Below, piece after piece: positions 10,658-19,166 of a DNA stretch of 64,000 nt. The notes under the pieces were generated by a model. That model was not told the origin of the DNA, ran no database searches, and saw only the letters and a list, made by a program, of their open reading frames with translations. Location of the stretch: the NCBI RefSeq assembly GCF_003095655.1, contig NZ_CP029151.1:805001-869000 (forward strand), in the 5' to 3' direction. This DNA comes from Dokdonia sp. Dokd-P16 (GTDB lineage Bacteria > Bacteroidota > Bacteroidia > Flavobacteriales > Flavobacteriaceae). A program made the position numbers and the translations under genes. How positions within the stretch are numbered: position 1 is the stretch's first letter; every line of letters starts with the position of its first letter.

Positions 10658-11512
10658 TTATTTATCCTCAAGAACCACCTCAAAGTTTTCTAAGGTTTTG
10701 TCTGTTCCTTCTAGTAGGGTTTTATAGTCTATAGAGAAAGTAACTGTTTTGCCATCTTCTGAGATTACTGCGTTTTCTTGAGATACGGAGATTACTTTTC
10801 TTGGAAATATATACTCTAGTTTCATAGTAGATTGATCTAGTACTTCGTCCATGCCTAGCACCATATCTTTCATCATATTGTTTTCCACTTCTCCATTTTC
10901 GTCTTTAAAAACGGCATCCTCTACGTCTTGCCTTGTCTTTTCAGATAATTCGCTACTGCCTTCTAGGTGTCTAGATACAGCTTTAGGATCTGTTCTTCTA
11001 AAGGTGTTCTCGGTAAAAGTATAAATCACCTTATTTGTGCTCAGCATACTATTTGCTGGGCTACTACTTGCTTTCTCTCCGCCTGGTGTGGTTTTCTTTG
11101 CGCTTTCAAACACTTTATCTACATCATATGCGATGCGCTCTATCTCCTTAAATTCTTTGAAGTCCTTTATAACAGTGAGTACCATCACCCCATTCTCCTC
11201 GTCTATGTTCATATTCATAGCAAAGTCTTTAAGTGCTTTCACATTCTCCTGCTGTGCAGCTGGTAGTGTGGCGATGCTATCCTTGTAGATTTCTAGAAAG
11301 TCGTTAAACACCATGGTGGTATCCATTTTCTCCTTCTTCTTTTCTGGATTACTCGCTCCACTTTGAGCAGCGATTGCCATGATTTGTGATAGGTCAAACT
11401 TAGACTCATAACGACCTCCCATGTCTTCATTAAACACAATACGCTCATGCATACTACAACTCACTAGTAATACTAAGAGTACTACTAGCAGTCCATAAAC
11501 CTTTTTACTCAT
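10658..11512 (-). CDS. hypothetical lipoprotein
   Basis: A 284-residue protein with a clear lipoprotein signal (LLVSC, acceptor about Cys19). The rest is soluble, rich in Lys, Asp and Glu, with a Ser/Gly-rich linker near residue 145. No family is recognised with confidence. It follows the YqaE-like gene by 2 bases (TAG-GA-ATG), so the two are translationally coupled. The 3' end abuts the repeat array. Confidence 0.75.
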   Translation of the reverse strand: MSKKVYGLLVVLLVLLVSCSMHERIVFNEDMGGRYESKFDLSQIMAIAAQSGASNPEKKKEKMDTTMVFNDFLEIYKDSIATLPAAQQENVKALKDFAMNMNIDEENGVMVLTVIKDFKEFKEIERIAYDVDKVFESAKKTTPGGEKASSSPANSMLSTNKVIYTFTENTFRRTDPKAVSRHLEGSSELSEKTRQDVEDAVFKDENGEVENNMMKDMVLGMDEVLDQSTMKLEYIFPRKVISVSQENAVISEDGKTVTFSIDYKTLLEGTDKTLENFEVVLEDK

Positions 11513-11514
11513 TC

Positions 11515-11673
11515 CTATTTCTTTGGATTATTTAATATTACGAGTGCTGCGATTACGCCGGGCACCCAGCCACAGAGCCAAAGTAAGAAAACTATTAATA
11601 CAGACCCACATCCTTTACCTATTACAGCTAGTGGTGGAAAAAAGATGGCAAGTAAGACGCGCCAAATACTCAT
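11515..11673 (-). CDS. YqaE/Pmp3-family small membrane protein
   Basis: A 52-residue protein, MSIWRVLLAIFFPPLAVIGK followed by GCGSVLIVFLLWLCGWVPGVIAALVILN, ending NPKK. Two hydrophobic helices separated by a short Gly-containing turn, with FPPLAV early and GWVPGVIAAL late, are the signature of the Pmp3/YqaE proteolipid family (UPF0057), which in yeast and bacteria affects membrane potential and stress tolerance. Its stop lies 2 bases before the downstream lipoprotein start, so the pair is a two-gene operon. It is shorter than usual gene-finding cut-offs. Confidence 0.88.
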   Translation of the reverse strand: MSIWRVLLAIFFPPLAVIGKGCGSVLIVFLLWLCGWVPGVIAALVILNNPKK

Positions 11674-11760
11674 AAGTGAAGTTTTTTGATCCTCTCCTTA
11701 GGTTGGAAAGGTTGATTGATGTACTTAATAAGACGACATAATTTTCAGATTGTTACAATG

Positions 11761-11791
11761 TTGATTTCTGAGCGGGCTATTACTATCTTTG
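11761..11791 (+). promoter_or_regulatory. lysS promoter
   Basis: TTG at 11761-11763, a 20-base spacer and the -7 box TATCTTTG at 11784-11791, followed by CGCCGC. The start of lysS is about 65 bases further. Confidence 0.7.
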
Positions 11792-11855
11792 CGCCGCTCT
11801 ACCACTATTTGTGTGTAGCGCTTATTTGCAAAAAATATAAAAGAATTATTACTGT

Positions 11856-13550
11856 ATGCAACTGTCAGAACAAGAACAAGTACGCCGTCAAAAATTATCC
11901 CGCTTGCGCGAAATAGGAATCAATCCTTATCCAGCAGCACAATACCACGTTACTCATAGCTCTAAACAGGCAATCGAAAATTATAAAGAGGGTGAGAAGG
12001 TAGTAATGGCAGGTCGCTTGATGCGAAAGAAGATTCAAGGTTCTGCATCTTTTGGAGAGATTCAAGATGGTGAAGGTCGCATACAACTATACTTTAACCG
12101 TGACGAGATTTGCCCGGGAGAAGATAAGTCTCATTATAACGAGGTATTTAAAAAACTACTAGATCTTGGTGATTTTATTGGTGTAGAAGGAACGTTATTT
12201 ACTACACAAGTTGGTGAGATTACGGTATCACTTACTGGCTTCACACTATTAAGTAAAGCTCTTAAACCATTACCACTACCTAAAACAGATGCAGAGGGTA
12301 ATACCTATGATGAGTTTATTGATCCAGAAATGCGTTACCGCCAGCGTTATGCAGATCTTGCTGTAAACCCACATGTAAAAGAAGTATTTGTAAAACGCAC
12401 CAAGCTTTTTAATGCGATGCGTAACTTCTTTAACGACGCAGGATATTTTGAAGTAGAGACTCCTATCCTACAACCTATTGCTGGAGGAGCTGCAGCACGA
12501 CCATTTGTGACGCACCACAACTCACTAGACATGCCATTATACATGCGTATTGCAAATGAGCTGTACTTAAAGCGTCTTATTGTTGGCGGATTTGAAGGTG
12601 TGTATGAGTTCTCAAAGAACTTCCGTAATGAAGGGATGGACCGCACGCACAATCCAGAGTTTACCGCGATGGAAATCTATGTAGCTTATAAAGACTACAA
12701 CTGGATGATGGAGTTTTGTGAGCAGTTACTAGAACACTGTGCGATTGCTGTAAATGGGACTACAAAGGCAACCTTTGGTGAGCACGAAGTAGATTTTAAA
12801 GCTCCGTATGCTAGAGTAACCATGGCAGATAGTATCAAACACTTCACAGGTTTTGATATTCTTGATAAAACAGAAGATGAGATACGCGCTGCCGCACAAG
12901 GCATGGGTATCGAGGTAGATGAGACTATGGGTAAAGGAAAACTCATAGATGAGATTTTTGGTGAGAAGTGTGAGGGTAACTACATACAGCCTACCTACAT
13001 CACAGACTACCCTAAAGAGATGAGCCCGCTATGTAAGGAGCACCGTGATAACCCAGAACTTACAGAACGTTTTGAGTTGATGGTTTGTGGTAAAGAGATT
13101 GCAAATGCATACTCAGAGCTTAACGACCCTATCGACCAGCGTGAGCGTTTTGAGGCACAGCTAGAACTTGCAAAGCGTGGTGATGACGAGGCAACAGCTT
13201 CTATAGATTATGACTTCTTGCGTTCATTAGAGTACGGGATGCCTCCTACCTCAGGAATGGGAATTGGGATGGACCGTTTGATTATGTTCTTGACTAATAA
13301 CCAGTCTATACAAGAAGTACTGTTCTTCCCACAGATGAAACCAGAAAAGAAGGCACTTGATCTTAACGAGAACGAAAAAGCAATTTACGACCTCCTTAAA
13401 AAGGAAAGCCCACAAGAACTTGGCGCACTTAAAACTGCAGCAGGTTTAAGTAACAAAGGATGGGACAAAGGCCTTAAAGGTCTTACCAAACTAGGCGCTG
13501 CCAAAGTTTCTAAAACAGACGAAGGTTTGTTTGTAACCATTGCAGACTAA
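11856..13550 (+). CDS. lysS: lysyl-tRNA synthetase, class II
   Basis: Charges tRNA-Lys with lysine. An N-terminal OB-fold anticodon domain (about residues 50-150) is followed by the class II core, with motif 2 in FRNEGMDRTHNPEFTAMEIY and motif 3 in GMGIGMDRLIMFLTN. The start MQLSEQEQVRRQKLSRLREIG is the usual flavobacterial one. At 564 residues it is about 60 longer than the E. coli enzyme. The extra C-terminal segment (about 503-564) contains GLSNKGWDKGLKGLTKLGAA and looks like a small winged helix. I recall that related Bacteroidota enzymes also carry an extension, so it is probably normal here. Confidence 0.97.
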   Translation: MQLSEQEQVRRQKLSRLREIGINPYPAAQYHVTHSSKQAIENYKEGEKVVMAGRLMRKKIQGSASFGEIQDGEGRIQLYFNRDEICPGEDKSHYNEVFKKLLDLGDFIGVEGTLFTTQVGEITVSLTGFTLLSKALKPLPLPKTDAEGNTYDEFIDPEMRYRQRYADLAVNPHVKEVFVKRTKLFNAMRNFFNDAGYFEVETPILQPIAGGAAARPFVTHHNSLDMPLYMRIANELYLKRLIVGGFEGVYEFSKNFRNEGMDRTHNPEFTAMEIYVAYKDYNWMMEFCEQLLEHCAIAVNGTTKATFGEHEVDFKAPYARVTMADSIKHFTGFDILDKTEDEIRAAAQGMGIEVDETMGKGKLIDEIFGEKCEGNYIQPTYITDYPKEMSPLCKEHRDNPELTERFELMVCGKEIANAYSELNDPIDQRERFEAQLELAKRGDDEATASIDYDFLRSLEYGMPPTSGMGIGMDRLIMFLTNNQSIQEVLFFPQMKPEKKALDLNENEKAIYDLLKKESPQELGALKTAAGLSNKGWDKGLKGLTKLGAAKVSKTDEGLFVTIAD

Positions 13551-13593
13551 CCCCACCGTCTTACTATAAAAGACAATCTAATTACCGACTATC

Positions 13594-13625
13594 AAATCCC
13601 TGCTTTTTAAGTGGGGATTTTTTTA
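13594..13625 (+). terminator. lysS terminator
   Basis: AAATCCC and GGGATTT form a 7-bp stem around a T-rich loop, followed by a run of T. Confidence 0.6.
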
Positions 13626-13628
13626 TGC

Positions 13629-13642
13629 GCTTTCGCGAAAAT
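13629..13642. repeat. TTCGCGAA palindrome copy (core 13632-13639)
   Basis: GCGCTTTCGCGAAAAT, left half complete and right half degenerate. It lies just after the lysS terminator and marks the left edge of the AT-rich island, which itself has no copy. Confidence 0.85.
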
Positions 13643-13788
13643 TTGAATTGGTTACCTCGATGCTTATACTAAACTAATTGTTAATATAATTTTTATCAAA
13701 TGTGGCTAGGCTCAAATGTTGAATGTTAGGAAGTTGTAATTTAGTGAACAATTATATGAGCTAGATATAATTCAAAACTAAAACATTG

Positions 13789-14694
13789 ATGAATCAAGAA
13801 AAAACTATTAATGATATTGAGTTTCGGGGTTATCACGAACCTTTACTCAAAGGATATACTGAAGGAATTAAGGAGGTAATTAAGCCTATAAAAGACATCT
13901 GTAGCTTAATATTTTCTAATTCTAAAACAATATTAACCGATGAACTTATATCTCTTGTAAGAAAAACTGATGATGTTTATTTAGAATCTATAATTTATAG
14001 ATTGATCGGAGTGAGGGAAATAATTTACTGTAGAGAAAATAATAAAAAATTAGATGTCAAATTTGTTTGGAAGTTAATTTCAAAGTCAATTGAAATTATT
14101 CCAATAGAGTATACAATCTCATCAATCGGCTCACAAGGCTTCTTATCGATACCTCTATATAAATTTGACAAATCTTTAGAAAGTTTTGATTTCATAAGAT
14201 TACACATTTGGGATGACTCTTTAAATCAATATATTGATTTAAAAAAGCGTGATGACTTCTCAGTTCACACGCATACATTTTTTGCTGAGAGTTGGGTGAT
14301 AACGGGGGAAATAATTAACAATACATTTGACTTTGAAATTAGTTCATCAAACTCTAAACACTCGTTTTTTAAAGTGGTTTATAACGATTCATTAAACGAA
14401 ATAAATCAACACACGTCCAAAGCTATTAATGAAAAAATAGACGTCCAGATCAGCCAAACATCTAAAGAAACACATTTTAAAAACGGATATTATAATGTTA
14501 GCGCTGGAAAATTACATAAATCAGGCCATTCAAATTCACCTCTCGCTTCTGCAACATTTTTTTCTTTCACAGGGAAAAATGGTTTAGACAAATCCATCGT
14601 AATTGGCCCTAAAGATATTTCAGAATCTATTATAAATAGGAAAATGATTATTGACCCAACAGAATTACTAATTAAAATAAATACTCAGATATAA
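13789..14694 (+). CDS. hypothetical protein with cupin-like motifs, paired with a SLATT protein
   Basis: A 301-residue protein from the ATG at 13789 (a TTG lies just before it). No family is recognised with certainty. The middle has RLHIWDDS, then a pattern HTHTFFAESWVITGEIIN (about 163-180), and later GYYNVSAGKLHKSG (about 236-249) and ATFFSFTG. Spaced His residues before a strand-Gly-strand, with a second His further on, is what a metal-binding double-stranded beta-helix (cupin) shows. The N-terminal 110 residues are helical. The stop is one base before the next start, so it is co-transcribed with the SLATT-type gene. It is visibly richer in A+T than its neighbours. It could be a sensor or enzyme of a defence-like module, but this is inference. 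Confidence 0.6.
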   Translation: MNQEKTINDIEFRGYHEPLLKGYTEGIKEVIKPIKDICSLIFSNSKTILTDELISLVRKTDDVYLESIIYRLIGVREIIYCRENNKKLDVKFVWKLISKSIEIIPIEYTISSIGSQGFLSIPLYKFDKSLESFDFIRLHIWDDSLNQYIDLKKRDDFSVHTHTFFAESWVITGEIINNTFDFEISSSNSKHSFFKVVYNDSLNEINQHTSKAINEKIDVQISQTSKETHFKNGYYNVSAGKLHKSGHSNSPLASATFFSFTGKNGLDKSIVIGPKDISESIINRKMIIDPTELLIKINTQI

Positions 14695-14695
14695 T

Positions 14696-15205
14696 ATGGA
14701 TGAGAACCAAAAGAAAATGTTGTTAGATTGGATGAGAAAAATTCATCAATTAGAATATGCTCATTGTTATCAATCAATTTTTTGGTCCTCATTTGAAAAA
14801 TGGATTGGTATTGGTGCTTTTATAATTTCAACAATCGTTGCATTTTCATATAGATTTCCAGAGATTGATTCTACTTATATTCAAAGCTATTTATTCCCAT
14901 TTGCGCTTCTAATTGTTGCAATTTTAACCGGTCTTCAAACTTTTTTAAAACCAAGTGAAAAAGCCGAAAATCATAAACGTATAGGTTTTAATTATGAAAA
15001 ATTGAGACATAGTATCGAATTGATATTAAATACAAAGATGACAAATGCAACTAGAAATCGAGAAATCGAAATTATTAAAAATGAGTGGGCTGACTTGAAA
15101 TCAGTATATGTAAGTACTAGAAAATTTAAAAAAGGGAAGAAGGTAGTTGATGATTTAAATAAATACCCTGAAGAACTAAGCTTTTTAAATACAGCTTCAG
15201 AATGA
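14696..15205 (+). CDS. SLATT-type two-transmembrane protein
   Basis: A 169-residue protein with two predicted membrane helices (about 38-55 and 66-86) flanked by cytoplasmic helices. W...H..E.AH before the first helix, and LQTFLKPSEKAENHKRIGFNYEKLRH after the second, match the SLATT family ('SMODS and SLOG-associating two-TM' domain). Members of that family are predicted pore-forming effectors of nucleotide-signal or other sensor systems in bacterial immunity. The start is two bases after the preceding stop, and no cyclase (SMODS/CD-NTase) or SLOG gene is present in this window. The partner would then be the cupin-like protein. The family call comes from pattern recognition only. Confidence 0.7.
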   Translation: MDENQKKMLLDWMRKIHQLEYAHCYQSIFWSSFEKWIGIGAFIISTIVAFSYRFPEIDSTYIQSYLFPFALLIVAILTGLQTFLKPSEKAENHKRIGFNYEKLRHSIELILNTKMTNATRNREIEIIKNEWADLKSVYVSTRKFKKGKKVVDDLNKYPEELSFLNTASE

Positions 15206-15246
15206 ATTCTGTGGCTAAGAACATACTTCAAAATGTATTGATAGCA

Positions 15247-16230
15247 ATGAAAAATATAAAAAACACAATTACCATATTTATAATTCTAGCAACTATTTCA
15301 TCGTGTTCTGAAAAACAAGATAACTTCTCAACACATGATTGGATTCTTCATTACTATGAGTTCAATGAAGATTACAGCAGCTCAACATCTCATCAAAGAA
15401 TTTTATTTAAAAATGACTCGATAGTCTGTATTTCCAAGATAACTGGAGAGACAACACGATTTCCATTGATAAAGAAAGACAGCTTAATTATTTTTAAAGA
15501 ATTATATACAATAGGAGGTAAAGGAGAAACAAAGAAAGACACTATAGTAACCGACACCTTACTTTACGATTTTAAAAACATTTTTAATAAACCTCTATTA
15601 TTTATAAAACCTTTGAATTCTGAATATTTTAATGTGCTCACATCTTCAAAAGATAATATTCAAATTGAAGAAAGCAACAACTTTTTATCAATTACTAATT
15701 TTAAAATAGGAGGTTTTGAAATTGGTGATTCAATATCAATTGATAGTTTAAACAATGTCAAAGACGCAGATAATTATGGTGTAAAAAATTTGTTGATTGC
15801 TAATCCAAAAAACAATGACAATATAGAGCTAGAAATAATTGATAAAAAATACATCTATAGCATCAAACAGAGAAATATTGAAAAGAGCCAAACTGAAAAC
15901 ATTGCTAAGATTATAAATGAAAAAATTAATATAATTCCGGATACTATAAACCAAACACAACCTTTCTATTTAAATGGATTTCAGTGGAGTCATAATGGTA
16001 TTGACATAAAATTAGAAAACAATAATATGTATCAACATTATATGGACATTGTTCATGAAACTAAAGGGAATGGTATTTTAAGTATCGCAAGACAAACCGC
16101 AGCTTTAAAACTTGCTAACGAAAGCTCTGAACAAAGCAGCTACTACGAACTAGAATATAACAATTCCATTCTACAAGAAATATTAAGAACTATCAGTACA
16201 AGAAAAACACAGTCCTCAATTATTGAATAA
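15247..16230 (+). CDS. hypothetical lipoprotein in the accessory island
   Basis: The start at 15247 gives MKNIKNTITIFIILATISSC, a clear lipoprotein signal (acceptor Cys20). The longer upstream start would bury the signal and is rejected. The mature protein (about 307 residues) is Asn/Ile/Lys-rich with no recognised domain. Composition matches the two preceding genes rather than the core genes around. The start lies 41 bases after the SLATT gene stop, so it may be in the same transcript. A role in the same module is not shown. Confidence 0.65.
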   Translation: MKNIKNTITIFIILATISSCSEKQDNFSTHDWILHYYEFNEDYSSSTSHQRILFKNDSIVCISKITGETTRFPLIKKDSLIIFKELYTIGGKGETKKDTIVTDTLLYDFKNIFNKPLLFIKPLNSEYFNVLTSSKDNIQIEESNNFLSITNFKIGGFEIGDSISIDSLNNVKDADNYGVKNLLIANPKNNDNIELEIIDKKYIYSIKQRNIEKSQTENIAKIINEKINIIPDTINQTQPFYLNGFQWSHNGIDIKLENNNMYQHYMDIVHETKGNGILSIARQTAALKLANESSEQSSYYELEYNNSILQEILRTISTRKTQSSIIE

Positions 16231-16319
16231 TTGAAGTTTCTAACTCAAGATTAATTTAAAGACTAAATTATTTTGACTATTCCCTTATAAATTAATTGTA
16301 GTAAATTATATATTAATCA

Positions 16320-17123
16320 ATGCGACCTCTACACACTTATTTCACCATCTTCCTCCTACTCCTAAGCACCCACATCACCACTGCTCAAGAAAAACAAGTA
16401 GTTGAGTACTTCAACACGGGTGAGAAAAAAAATGCTGGTCTTAAAAACGCAGCTGGCTTTCCTACGGGTGAGTGGATTTATTATAGAAAGGATGGAGCGA
16501 TAGATACTAAGCTCACTTTTAATGGTTCAGATAATCCAGTAGGCCCTTTTGAAATGTACTACCGCAATGGGCAGTTGCAAACTAAAAGTTCTTATGCGAG
16601 TGAGGGTTTCTATAGCATGGACGGCCCTTACGAGGATTATTACAGTAATGGCCAACTAAGATCTAAAGGAGTTTATAAGGAAAATCAAAGTATCGGCAAT
16701 TGGATGGGGTATTGGGAAAATGGCCAACTCAAATCAAAAACCACCTATAGCAGCGAAGGTGTGATTATAAGTAATACAGAATATCACAGCAATGGCAACT
16801 TGAGACTAGATGCTACCTACACAGACAAAGGCGACTTTACCGGCAACCTCAACATTTATTATGAGGATGGAACGCTATTTACCTCTCAAGAATTTGACGA
16901 GCTAGGCAACAAAAAAGGCGTGTACACTTCTTTCTACAAGAACGGCAGTATCAAAGAGCAAGGTGAATATGCAGGCATCGATTACTTTAAGAAAAAAGGC
17001 GCCTGGAAATCTTTCTACAAAGATGGTACATTACAAATGATGGTTACCTACGACAATAAAGGCAACCGCCTAGACATAAAACGCTATGACACCAATGGGG
17101 ATTTGATTCCTGAGCAGGAGTGA
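16320..17123 (+). CDS. secreted MORN-type (YwqK-like) repeat protein
   Basis: A 267-residue protein with a signal peptide (hydrophobic residues about 8-20, ending TTAQ). The rest is a string of at least seven 20-24-residue repeats such as YYRNGQLQTKSSY, YYSNGQLRSKGVY, YWENGQLKSKTTY and FYKDGTLQMMVTY, matching MORN_2 ('toxin-antitoxin system YwqK family antitoxin' in databases). In Bacteroidota these are common exported beta-repeat proteins, and the antitoxin label is not evidence for a TA role. No toxin gene is adjacent. Confidence 0.85.
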   Translation: MRPLHTYFTIFLLLLSTHITTAQEKQVVEYFNTGEKKNAGLKNAAGFPTGEWIYYRKDGAIDTKLTFNGSDNPVGPFEMYYRNGQLQTKSSYASEGFYSMDGPYEDYYSNGQLRSKGVYKENQSIGNWMGYWENGQLKSKTTYSSEGVIISNTEYHSNGNLRLDATYTDKGDFTGNLNIYYEDGTLFTSQEFDELGNKKGVYTSFYKNGSIKEQGEYAGIDYFKKKGAWKSFYKDGTLQMMVTYDNKGNRLDIKRYDTNGDLIPEQE

Positions 17124-17131
17124 TATAAAAG

Positions 17132-17150
17132 CTGTTTTCGCGAAAGCGTA
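17132..17150. repeat. TTCGCGAA palindrome copy (core 17137-17144)
   Basis: GCTGTTTTCGCGAAAGCGTA, right half complete and left half degenerate. It lies between the MORN gene and the deaminase gene. Confidence 0.85.
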
Positions 17151-17213
17151 CTTATCCTAAAGCTAGTTCACGTACAATTCAAGCGTCGTAAAACCACTTC
17201 ATACAAATAACCC

Positions 17214-17221
17214 TACCTTTG
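17214..17221 (+). promoter_or_regulatory. -7 box of the deaminase gene
   Basis: TACCTTTG fits the Bacteroidota -7 consensus, 23 bases before the ATG. No clear -33 element is seen. Confidence 0.5.
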
Positions 17222-17244
17222 TAGCCACAAAAAAAATAGCGACA

Positions 17245-18267
17245 ATGAACAATACTCCCCTAAGAACCCTTGTACAAGGCATCCCAAAAACAGAACTCCA
17301 CCTCCATATAGAAGGTAGTTTTGAGCCAGAATTGATGTTTGAAATCGCAAAGCGCAATAACATCACCCTTGCTTATGATTCTATTGAGTCACTTAAGAAG
17401 GCATATACATTTAATAACCTTCAAGAGTTTCTAGACATCTACTATACAGGTGCACAAGTGCTTTTACACGAGCAAGATTTTTATGATCTTACGTGGGCAT
17501 ATCTTACCAAGGTGCATAGTGAGAATGTGGTACATGTAGAGGTGTTCTTTGATCCACAAACACATACAGATCGCGGTGTTCCTTTTAAAACTGTAATCAC
17601 CGGGATTTACAATGCGCTTGAGAAAGCAAAAAGTGAATACGGTATTACTTATAAACTCATCATGTCTTACTTAAGGCACTTAAGCGAGGAAGCTGCATTT
17701 AAAACACTAGAAGAATCACAACCATATAAAGCGTGGATAGATGGCGTAGGACTTGACTCTTCTGAGCAAGGTAATCCTCCTAGTAAATTTAAAAACGTAT
17801 TTGAAGCCTCAGCAAAAGAAGGCTACAAACTAGTTGCACACGCTGGTGAAGAAGGCCCAGCAGATTATATCTGGGAAGCGCTTGACGTTCTAAATGTTGT
17901 ACGTATAGATCACGGTAATCGCTGTCTAAGTGATGACGCACTTGTGGAACGTCTTGTAAAAGAACAAATCCCGTTAACGCTTTGCCCTACTAGTAATGTA
18001 GCGCTTAAAGTGATTGATAAGATGGAAGAACACCCAGTGGCAAAGATGCTAGATAAAGGGATTCTTGCGACGATACACTCTGATGATCCAGCATACTTTG
18101 GCGGATACATGAATGAGAATTATTACCAAACAGCAAGTGCCTTAAACTTATCTAAGGAGCACATCATGCAACTTGCCATCAATGGTTTTAAAGCAAGCTG
18201 GCTTACCGAAGATGAGAAAAACGCACACATCACAAAGGTGAAAGCATACTTTGCTTCCATCGATTAA
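17245..18267 (+). CDS. adenosine deaminase-family protein, probably adenine deaminase
   Basis: A 340-residue zinc hydrolase of the amidohydrolase superfamily. Metal and catalytic motifs are TELHLHIEGS (His19, His21), HAGEEGP (about 198-204), DHGNRC (about 221), and HSDDPAYFGGYMNENY (about 277-292). The DDPAYFGGY form is the one I associate with the Aah1-type adenine deaminases, while true adenosine deaminases usually have DDPG. Deamination of adenine to hypoxanthine is therefore the likelier reaction. A strong terminator follows directly. The substrate is inferred from the motif, not shown. Confidence 0.88.
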   Translation: MNNTPLRTLVQGIPKTELHLHIEGSFEPELMFEIAKRNNITLAYDSIESLKKAYTFNNLQEFLDIYYTGAQVLLHEQDFYDLTWAYLTKVHSENVVHVEVFFDPQTHTDRGVPFKTVITGIYNALEKAKSEYGITYKLIMSYLRHLSEEAAFKTLEESQPYKAWIDGVGLDSSEQGNPPSKFKNVFEASAKEGYKLVAHAGEEGPADYIWEALDVLNVVRIDHGNRCLSDDALVERLVKEQIPLTLCPTSNVALKVIDKMEEHPVAKMLDKGILATIHSDDPAYFGGYMNENYYQTASALNLSKEHIMQLAINGFKASWLTEDEKNAHITKVKAYFASID

Positions 18268-18274
18268 TTATTTT

Positions 18275-18310
18275 AATAAGGTTGCGCTTTAGCAAGAGCG
18301 CAACCTTATT
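18275..18310 (+). terminator. terminator after the deaminase gene
   Basis: AATAAGGTTGCGCT and AGCGCAACCTTATT form a perfect 14-bp stem with an 8-base loop, starting 7 bases after the stop codon. Confidence 0.85.
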
Positions 18311-18413
18311 TCTATCGTTCTGTAAGGGACATCTCATCACTAACCAAGAACACCTAAGCGACTGATAACTCAATCTTTATAGCTATTTTTGAACTAACTT
18401 AAATAGGAATACT

Positions 18414-18974
18414 ATGGAGGTAATAAAAATTATATTCTTTGCGCTTGGCACTTTCTTTGGCGTGGACGATAGTACCATTGTGGCAGAAGAAACTGCGGTA
18501 CACATTAACATAACAGAACAAATTATAACGGTAGATCAACAGGATGTCTTTGCACTCGTGAGCAATGAGAAAGACAGCCTAAAGATTAGAAATACCCTCT
18601 ATAGAATTGGCAATGCGCAAGCACAAGAAAAGCGCCTTACCTTAAAAGAAAAGTTTGACACCTACGCTTGGTCCACTTCTGAAATAGTGAGCCGTAAAGA
18701 AGCAAAGCAACTTGACATCAAACTCAAGTTTAAATATGTTACTAAGGAGCAGCTTAACGATTTTGGGATAGACTACGTAGAAAAAGATAGCTCCTACGCT
18801 ATGATTAACATCCCAGCGTGGAATCTTAAAACCACTACTGGAACACTACGCGATAATTACTGGTACTTTAAAGACAGTATTTCCTTCACCCTTTCACCCG
18901 CTAAGGATATGCCTAAGAAATATCTTCCGTTTAAAAAGGGATTATATGATTACTGGGAGCAGGTGAAGCCATAA
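18414..18974 (+). CDS. hypothetical protein
   Basis: A 186-residue protein without a recognised family. The N-terminus is hydrophobic for about 15 residues (IIFFALGTFFG), but no clean signal peptidase or lipoprotein site is seen. The remainder is soluble, with Trp/Tyr-rich segments near the end (DNYWYFKDS, YDYWEQVKP). The ATG at 18414 is preceded by GGAATACT rather than a strong ribosome site. It is flanked by terminators on both sides, so it is a single-gene unit. Confidence 0.65.
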   Translation: MEVIKIIFFALGTFFGVDDSTIVAEETAVHINITEQIITVDQQDVFALVSNEKDSLKIRNTLYRIGNAQAQEKRLTLKEKFDTYAWSTSEIVSRKEAKQLDIKLKFKYVTKEQLNDFGIDYVEKDSSYAMINIPAWNLKTTTGTLRDNYWYFKDSISFTLSPAKDMPKKYLPFKKGLYDYWEQVKP

Positions 18975-18998
18975 GCATAGATTATAAGAATTGTTGTT

Positions 18999-19018
18999 AC
19001 GCTTTCGCGAAAGCGTAA
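18999..19018. repeat. TTCGCGAA palindrome copy (core 19004-19011)
   Basis: ACGCTTTCGCGAAAGCGTAA, a complete palindrome, between the hypothetical gene and its terminator. Confidence 0.9.
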
Positions 19019-19046
19019 TTACCTATCAAAACTATATACCGTATAT

Positions 19047-19076
19047 AATCCTCATCAAACAAATGATGAGGATTTT
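19047..19076 (+). terminator. terminator before the TetR gene
   Basis: AATCCTCATC and GATGAGGATT form a 10-bp stem around AAACAAAT, followed by TT and a pyrimidine-rich stretch. Confidence 0.65.
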
Positions 19077-19127
19077 CTATTTCTAATACACCCATAACAT
19101 AAATAATTGTTAAACCCTTTTTAATTA

Positions 19128-19143
19128 CTAAACGGTTGGTTAG
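19128..19143. promoter_or_regulatory. candidate TetR operator 1 (autoregulatory)
   Basis: CTAAACGGTTGGTTAG is an imperfect inverted repeat sharing the half-site CTAAACG with the perfect operator at 19750-19765. It overlaps the -7-like TAGTTTTG (19141-19148) just before the regulator gene, where binding would block its own transcription. Confidence 0.6.
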
Positions 19144-19166
19144 TTTTGCACAGTAATAAGAAACAA

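Noticed and set aside
15202-15246. Upstream start for the island lipoprotein
   Set aside because: It would place 15 residues before a clear lipoprotein signal and overlap the SLATT gene stop.
16320-17123. Toxin-antitoxin system suggested by the YwqK antitoxin label
   Set aside because: MORN_2 repeats alone do not show an antitoxin, the protein has a signal peptide, and no toxin gene is adjacent.
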